Assembly: GCA_963729215.1 (NCBI GenBank)
Contig: CAVSND010000008.1
Span: 1 to 64,000 of the forward strand
Length of the DNA: 64,000 bases
Direction of reading: 5' to 3'
Source: CAVQJU01 sp963729215
Lineage (GTDB): Bacteria > Acidobacteriota > Vicinamibacteria > Vicinamibacterales > CAVVIG01
A program made the translations under genes and the position numbers. This document shows positions 59,676 to 64,000 of the stretch, piece after piece. A model generated the notes under the pieces. The model was not told where the DNA came from. It was given only the letters and a program-made list of their open reading frames with translations, and made no database searches. Numbering within the stretch: the stretch's first letter is position 1; each line of letters opens with the position of its first letter.

Positions 59676-60713
59676 TTACTCAGAGGACCGCGCCAGGGGA
59701 ATCCCCAATTGTCGCGCCTTCCGATAGAGATTGGGGCGTTGGATTCCGAGCGTCTGAGCGGCCTCAGCCATTTTCCAGCCATGGTGCTGCAGGACCGCCG
59801 CGATGTACTCGCGTTCGAACCCGAGCCGGGCGTCACGCAGATTGCCCGCGGGAACAAATGGCGCGGGCGCCCTCGAGCCGTCTCGTGTGTCGGCCCTGTC
59901 GAGCTGCAGCGCCGGGAGCACGTCCTCGATCCGGACGGTGTCGTGCGGCGTTTCCGTCGCCGCGCGCTCGACGACGAGCTGAAGCTCGGCGAGATTCCCG
60001 GGCCACGCGAGCGCCGACAACAACGCCAGCGCCGACTGCGTGAACGTGCGAGGCCCGCATCCACACGCGGCGCACCACTCTTCGAGCAACCTGGAGGCCA
60101 GCAGGTTCACGTCCTCGGGACGATCGCGCAGCGGAGGCAGATCGATCCGCGAGGCAGCGAGCCGGCGATAGAGGTCGTTGCGAAAGCGTCCCGACCGGAC
60201 TTCACTCTCGATGCCGGGCGCTGCGCTGGCCATCCAACGGATGTCGGTGGCCGTGCGCGCGCCGTCGACCCGAACTTCGCCGTCCCGGGCCACGCGGGCA
60301 ATGCGAGCCTGAACGGATGCGGGCATGTCTGTCACGTCCTGGAGAAACAGGACGCCACCGCACGCCGAGGCGATCCGGCTGTTGGCCGAAACGCACTCGA
60401 GATCCGCAGGAGTCGTCGAGGGCGGCACGCCGAACAGCAGCCGGTCGAGGCCAGCCGCATCGGCGGCACCGCACTCCACCCGCTCGAACGCGCCGGCGAA
60501 GCGAACGGTCCGCCCGTGCAGCTCGCGAGCGACCGACTCGACATCTCCGCCCCGGTGCGCGAGCAGAAGCACGCCGCCGCTTGCCGCCGCAGCGCGGCGG
60601 ACGAGCTCCTGCACGCGGGCGATCGTGACTGAACATCCGACGAGCTCTCGCGCCGGCCGCGGCGTTCCTGACGGAGCCTCCGCCACATCAACGAGCGTGA
60701 TCGTTTCAGGCAT
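59676..60713 (-). CDS. degenerate sigma-54-type regulator with Fis-like DNA-binding domain
   Basis: A 345-residue protein shaped like the AAA+ part of an enhancer-binding protein: a core ending FRNDLYRRLAASRIDLPPLR then DRPEDVNLLASRLLEEW, and a Fis-type helix-turn-helix at the C-terminus (FEREYIAAVLQHHGWKMAEA, then AQTLGIQRPNLYRKARQLGI). The ATP-binding loop, normally GESGTGKE, is replaced by LLLAHRGGDVE, and no GAFTGA loop is seen, so it probably cannot hydrolyse ATP or activate sigma-54. It may be a DNA-binding regulator of the polysaccharide operon, whose first gene, wza, lies 33 bases downstream. Confidence 0.75.
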   Translation of the reverse strand: MPETITLVDVAEAPSGTPRPARELVGCSVTIARVQELVRRAAAASGGVLLLAHRGGDVESVARELHGRTVRFAGAFERVECGAADAAGLDRLLFGVPPSTTPADLECVSANSRIASACGGVLFLQDVTDMPASVQARIARVARDGEVRVDGARTATDIRWMASAAPGIESEVRSGRFRNDLYRRLAASRIDLPPLRDRPEDVNLLASRLLEEWCAACGCGPRTFTQSALALLSALAWPGNLAELQLVVERAATETPHDTVRIEDVLPALQLDRADTRDGSRAPAPFVPAGNLRDARLGFEREYIAAVLQHHGWKMAEAAQTLGIQRPNLYRKARQLGIPLARSSE

Positions 60714-60831
60714 GGATGTTTGAACTTTTAGTGCTGAGGGGATACAGCTCCGCCCCGTCGCTTACAGCGAGCGACGACGGGGCTCCGTCGACCGGGCAGC
60801 ATAGTAAGACATTGACTGACTTTATAGGACT

Positions 60832-60908
60832 ATGATGACATTTCGGCCATCATGGCTACAGGCGTCAATCGGTGACGATACAAATGGACACTTGCAATAA
60901 GTCCATTT
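60832..60908. promoter_or_regulatory. inverted repeats upstream of the regulator-wza operon
   Basis: Two operator-like inverted repeats lie in the 269-base AT-rich gap between the regulator start (60713) and the DUF6249 gene end (60983). AAATGGAC (60882-60889) pairs with GTCCATTT (60901-60908) over 11 bases, and ATGATG (60832-60837) with CATCAT (60848-60853) over 10. Their position suggests binding sites that control the polysaccharide operon, perhaps for the regulator itself. No clear -35/-10 pair could be assigned. Confidence 0.4.
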
Positions 60909-60982
60909 ATATCAATCGTTTGATGTATTTTTCTTGCCGCTGCCGGCTTGCCCTAGTGTATCGGCAGATCGTGGTGTATCAA

Positions 60983-61453
60983 TCAGGATCCGGACGCGGG
61001 CGGAGCGGGAGGCTCAGTCGGGCGGGAAGACGAAGGAGGCAACGACGAACCTGAGGTCGGACGGGGCGCAAACAGGCTGTTGATGAAGAAGCCGAGGCCC
61101 AGGATCATGATGAAACCACCAACGCCCAGGCCCTGACGGGGCACGTTGCCCGCATAGGTCAGCAAAACCATCATGCCCAGCCCCACCGACATGAGGACGA
61201 CGCCGGCACTCCGATGACGCGGCGCCACATGCTCGCGCTGGATCTGGTGCATCGAGTACATCCGCCTGTCGAACGTCTCGGGGTCGGATTCCGGGGGCGG
61301 CACCAGGCCGCGTTCGATCATCACGATGCGCTCGCGGATTTCCAGCTCGCGAACACGCGCCCGCATCACGGTGTGGACGATGCCCGATATGATTCCGCCG
61401 GCGATGGCGACGATCGGAATGACGAAGACACCCAGCGACCAGAAACCATCCAT
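60983..61453 (-). CDS. DUF6249-like small membrane protein
   Basis: An intact 156-residue protein: one membrane segment (about 8-30), a basic/acidic helix (RARVRELEIRERIVMIERGL, about 32-51) followed by VPPPESDPETFDRR, then two more hydrophobic segments (about 82-120) and a Pro/Ser-rich tail. The RE-R-x-x-MIERGLxPP pattern is that of DUF6249, small membrane proteins that are frequently beside ECF sigma factors. It is divergent from the sigma factor gene, with a perfect palindrome between them. Confidence 0.7.
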   Translation of the reverse strand: MDGFWSLGVFVIPIVAIAGGIISGIVHTVMRARVRELEIRERIVMIERGLVPPPESDPETFDRRMYSMHQIQREHVAPRHRSAGVVLMSVGLGMMVLLTYAGNVPRQGLGVGGFIMILGLGFFINSLFAPRPTSGSSLPPSSSRPTEPPAPPASGS

Positions 61454-61505
61454 GCCGCCTCCAAATCAAAAGGGCAACTGACAGATTAGACCAGGACGGG
61501 CCGCC

Positions 61506-61534
61506 AAATGTTTCAGGCAGCTGCTGAAACATTT
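61506..61534. promoter_or_regulatory. 11-bp palindrome between divergent DUF6249 and sigma factor genes
   Basis: AAATGTTTCAG (61506-61516) and CTGAAACATTT (61524-61534) form a perfect inverted repeat around the 7-base centre GCAGCTG. It lies in the 113-base divergent gap, so it could be an operator for both genes or a hairpin in either leader. Its inner part (CAGCTGCTGAAAC) resembles the CAGGCTGCTGAA hairpin family of this window. Confidence 0.5.
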
Positions 61535-61566
61535 CCCGTCCCCGCATGTTCTAATACCAACGGCTG

Positions 61567-62109
61567 ATGGAGCCCGTGAACGAGCGCGAGCTCGTCGAGC
61601 GCTGCCGACGCGGCGACGAGGGCGCCTTCCAGGAGCTGGTCGACGGGTACAAAGACTTGGTGTTCGCCCTGATCGCCCGCACGGTCCAGGATCGTTCGCG
61701 CGCGGAGGATCTGGCGCAGGACGTCTTCCTGCGGATTCACCGGGGTCTCCCGTACTTTCGCGGTGAGGCGCGCCTCTCCACCTGGATCTATCGCATCGTC
61801 GCGAACGTGTGCGTGCAGGAGCGCGGGCAGCAGGCGAATGCGGGCGCGACGCTCTCGCTCGACGATACGCGGGCGCCGGTTCGGACGCCGGCGGCCGCCG
61901 ACAGGCAGTTCAGCGACCTGGAGTTGAGAGATCGCCTGGAGAAAGCCATTGCCCAGTTGCCGGCCCAGCAACGGCTTCTCGTGGCGGCGCACTACCTTCA
62001 GGGCGTTCGGTATGAAGATCTCGCCGAGGCGCTGCGCATGCCGCTGGGTACCGTGAAAACGCACCTGTTCCGCGCGAAGCAACAGCTCCGGAGGCTGCTC
62101 GAGCCCTGA
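61567..62109 (+). CDS. ECF-type RNA polymerase sigma factor
   Basis: An intact 180-residue sigma-70 family ECF protein. Region 2 is ELVDGYKDLVFALIARTVQD with AEDLAQDVFLRIHRGL, then STWIYRIVANVCVQERGQQ. Region 4 is AIAQLPAQQRLLVAAHYLQG and YEDLAEALRMPLGTVKTHLF. It would direct transcription of an envelope-stress-like regulon, held in check by the membrane anti-sigma factor encoded one base downstream. Start ATG 61567. No target promoter can be identified here with confidence. Confidence 0.92.
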   Translation: MEPVNERELVERCRRGDEGAFQELVDGYKDLVFALIARTVQDRSRAEDLAQDVFLRIHRGLPYFRGEARLSTWIYRIVANVCVQERGQQANAGATLSLDDTRAPVRTPAAADRQFSDLELRDRLEKAIAQLPAQQRLLVAAHYLQGVRYEDLAEALRMPLGTVKTHLFRAKQQLRRLLEP

Positions 62110-62110
62110 C

Positions 62111-62590
62111 ATGTTTTGCGACGAAGTCCTCGAGACGATCGAACTCATCGCGGCAGGCGAGCTGACGGCAAGCGCCCCGGTTGCCGAACATCTGGCGTCG
62201 TGCAACGGTTGTGGCGCCGCGCTCGCCGCCGCCCGGCGAGTGGATGCGTTGCTGCGCAGCCGCGTGGCGCCGGCGCCGCCCGCGAATTTCAGCTCCCGCG
62301 TGATGAACCGCTTGCGGCTTGCGCGCTGGCGTGGCGAGCAACTGCTCGATTGGGGATTCAACATCGCGCTGGTGACGGCGGGCGTATTGGTCGTGCTCGG
62401 GCTGTGGATGGTGATGCGTCAGAGCGGCCTTGTCATCGTGAGCAGCGACGCCGTTCAGATGTTCGAGTCAGGGATGACGCTCCTGGCGCGCCGGATTTCG
62501 CCGTCGCTGCCACTCTACAGCGCCGCGACGGCGGTACTGGGAACAGCGCTGGCCATCTGGTGGTGGGCGGAGCGAGACGCCGCGCTTTAG
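62111..62590 (+). CDS. membrane anti-sigma factor with zinc-finger-like N-terminus
   Basis: An intact 159-residue protein. The N-terminal domain has the zf-HC2 pattern H27-x3-C31-x2-C34 (AEHLASCNGCGAAL), which binds the sigma factor. One membrane segment lies at about 77-103 (LLDWGFNIALVTAGVLVVLG) and a second hydrophobic stretch near the C-terminus. It starts right after the sigma factor stop, the usual arrangement of an ECF sigma/anti-sigma pair. Its stop codon is the first part of the downstream hairpin. Confidence 0.85.
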   Translation: MFCDEVLETIELIAAGELTASAPVAEHLASCNGCGAALAAARRVDALLRSRVAPAPPANFSSRVMNRLRLARWRGEQLLDWGFNIALVTAGVLVVLGLWMVMRQSGLVIVSSDAVQMFESGMTLLARRISPSLPLYSAATAVLGTALAIWWWAERDAAL

Positions 62591-62614
62591 CAGCCTGCTG
62601 AAAACGCAGGCTGC
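62590..62614. terminator. hairpin terminator after the anti-sigma gene (CAGGCTGC family)
   Basis: GCAGCCTGC (62590-62598) and GCAGGCTGC (62606-62614) pair perfectly around TGAAAAC. It lies between convergent gene ends. From about 62615 to 62650 come repeats of ACGTAGAACGTA-like words, also seen at 10224-10250. It probably terminates the sigma operon. Confidence 0.6.
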
Positions 62615-62687
62615 ACGTAAACGTAGAACGTAAAACGTAGAACGAAGAGTCCGGAGTATTTCTTTGCGTTGCGTTCAGCGCGCGCTG

Positions 62688-64000
62688 CTAATCGATGCCG
62701 GCGCACGCCGGCGCCGCTCGTGCCCCGCGAGTGTTGAGCGCGTCGACCTGGCCCGCTCGCGCATACACCGTGAGCGGCTCACGTGACATGAGGGGCGCGT
62801 ATCCACAGGTTCCTTCCGACAGGCACTGGTAGTAGTCCCGATGCCTGTCCTCGTCCATCGCCGGCCGGGCGGTCGCGCCGTTGACGATGACAATGTCCGG
62901 ATCGAACTCCACCAGCCACGGGCGCGTGCCGCCCCACGTCGGCGAGACGTCCCGAAACGCTGGAGGCACGTACGAAAAGTAATCGTATGCGACGCGCGAC
63001 GACACCGGCACACGGCACTCGAGCCACTTCCCCACGAAGATTGCGGGGCTCGCGCGCTCGCGGTTCATCAACACCTCGCGTGTGGCAAACACGCTGACGC
63101 TCAGTGGGACGGCTATGACGACCGCGGCCGTCGTCACAAACGCGCCGGCAAGTCTCCGTTGCCTGAAGCTGTTCGCCAGCCACGTGCCGGCGGCGACCAC
63201 GCCACGGCCCGCGAACATGGCCGCCGGCGGCGCCAGGGGCAGCGCGTAATGAACGTAGAACTCGTGAACCGGCGCCGAGAGCACGAGCACGTAAATCGCG
63301 GTCCAGGCCATCACGATGGCTTCTGCCGCGCCCATACGCGCACGCCGGGTTACAGCCAGCCACACAAGACCGGCCATCGTGATGACGGCAGCCATCAGCA
63401 CTGGCCACGTGATGGCCATCCCGATTCCCCGCAGCCAGGTCGACACCCATTCGGCGGTCAGCGGGGCCGCCGCGTCGGACGCTTCGACGAACAGGCCCTT
63501 CACGAAAGCGGCTTTCCTCAGCGAATACGGCGAGACGACGATGAAGCTCGCGGCAAATACCATCGCCACGACGACCCAGGACCACAACGTCGCGACCAGG
63601 CGCGGACGTCGCCGCAGCGCGGCCCAAACCCAGGGTGTCGCCGCAGCAAGCCCCAGGACCAACGCGGCACCGCGCACGATGATGGACAACACGCTCAACA
63701 TGTTCAGGGAAACGGCCGCGTCGATGTGCCCGTCCTCAGTCAGGTTGGACGCGATCCATGTCAAATCGAGGAACCGGCTGCCGGCGACCAGCAACAGCGC
63801 CTTGCCGGCCGTCAGCCAACGCAGCGCGGTCACCCTCACGTCCACATGGCGTGACTCGATCGGGCGCCAGGCGGCGACGACGCCGATGATGGGAAGCACG
63901 AAGAGCCCGGAGTATTTGCACGCGAACGCGAGCCCGGCCGCAGACGCCGCCAGGATCAGCCAGCGGAGGCGCGGCTCGCCGGCGAGCCGGCAGGTCAGCG
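62688..64000 (-). CDS. GT39-like membrane glycosyltransferase (cut by window edge)
   Basis: The gene is open from the stop at 62688 to the right end of the window, so its N-terminus is missing. The visible 437 or so residues contain about eight membrane segments, beginning with WLILAASAAGLAFACKYSGL, which fits ArnT/PMT-type (GT39) enzymes that use polyprenol-linked sugars. A periplasmic C-terminal domain follows (YFSYVPPAFRDVSPTWGGTR, then WLVEFDPDIVIVNGATARPA). It has no operon partners in the window. The substrate is unknown. Confidence 0.75.
   Translation of the reverse strand, partial: LTCRLAGEPRLRWLILAASAAGLAFACKYSGLFVLPIIGVVAAWRPIESRHVDVRVTALRWLTAGKALLLVAGSRFLDLTWIASNLTEDGHIDAAVSLNMLSVLSIIVRGAALVLGLAAATPWVWAALRRRPRLVATLWSWVVVAMVFAASFIVVSPYSLRKAAFVKGLFVEASDAAAPLTAEWVSTWLRGIGMAITWPVLMAAVITMAGLVWLAVTRRARMGAAEAIVMAWTAIYVLVLSAPVHEFYVHYALPLAPPAAMFAGRGVVAAGTWLANSFRQRRLAGAFVTTAAVVIAVPLSVSVFATREVLMNRERASPAIFVGKWLECRVPVSSRVAYDYFSYVPPAFRDVSPTWGGTRPWLVEFDPDIVIVNGATARPAMDEDRHRDYYQCLSEGTCGYAPLMSREPLTVYARAGQVDALNTRGARAAPACAGID

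Noticed and set aside
60882..60908. Sigma-54 promoter (TGG...TTGC) in the inverted repeat
   Set aside because: The spacing between the GG and GC elements is six bases rather than ten.

Overview
The window is about two-thirds G+C. It carries a lanthanide-type quinoprotein alcohol dehydrogenase, many secreted hydrolases, DUF4159, DUF3810 and TIGR00300 proteins, and a very large exopolysaccharide locus. This mix suggests an environmental acidobacterium, perhaps Vicinamibacteria-like. That is an inference from gene content; no rRNA or tRNA gene was seen.

Region 1 (1-14.5 kb) is periplasmic and catabolic. It holds the start of a zinc alcohol dehydrogenase, two exported proteins of unknown role, a Tat-exported double alpha/beta hydrolase, a PQQ alcohol dehydrogenase with a fused binding-protein/cytochrome c partner, an exported amidohydrolase, an esterase, a tannase-family protein and a DUF4159 protein. 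Region 2 (14.5-19.5 kb) is mixed housekeeping and signalling: a TIGR00300 protein overlapping an FHA-GAF-PP2C phosphatase, truA, and a DUF3810 membrane protease.

Region 3 (19.5-60.7 kb) is one polysaccharide locus. A plus-strand operon (small exported protein, Wzc-type tyrosine kinase, O-antigen ligase-like protein) converges on a roughly 36-kb run of minus-strand genes. That run starts with a degenerate sigma-54-type regulator and wza, followed by asnB, wzm and wzt, then about ten glycosyltransferases, several methyltransferases, a NodB deacetylase, a polymerase-like membrane protein, a carbamoyltransferase, a GDP-fucose-synthase-like protein and a sugar-phosphate transferase. Many genes overlap by an ATGA or GTGA.

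The 3' part of that run (24.0-32.8 kb) is a lasso-peptide operon: an FAD reductase, B2 peptidase, B1 (PqqD-like) leader-binding protein, C cyclase, a 54-residue precursor gene at 28753-28917, a PRMT-fold methyltransferase, an HPr-kinase-like kinase, a membrane glycosyltransferase and a nucleotidyltransferase. The predicted core is GTTGSISDGGTGIFQ, with a possible Gly1-Asp8 ring. This is the most interesting system in the window.

Region 4 (60.7-64 kb) has a DUF6249 membrane protein, an ECF sigma/anti-sigma pair and a truncated GT39-type transferase.

Many genes, especially at 24-31 kb and 39.6-56.4 kb, can only be read through one or more frameshifts. Because the frames resume with intact family motifs, I read most of them as sequencing indels. 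Spans given for those genes are reconstructed and approximate at the breaks.
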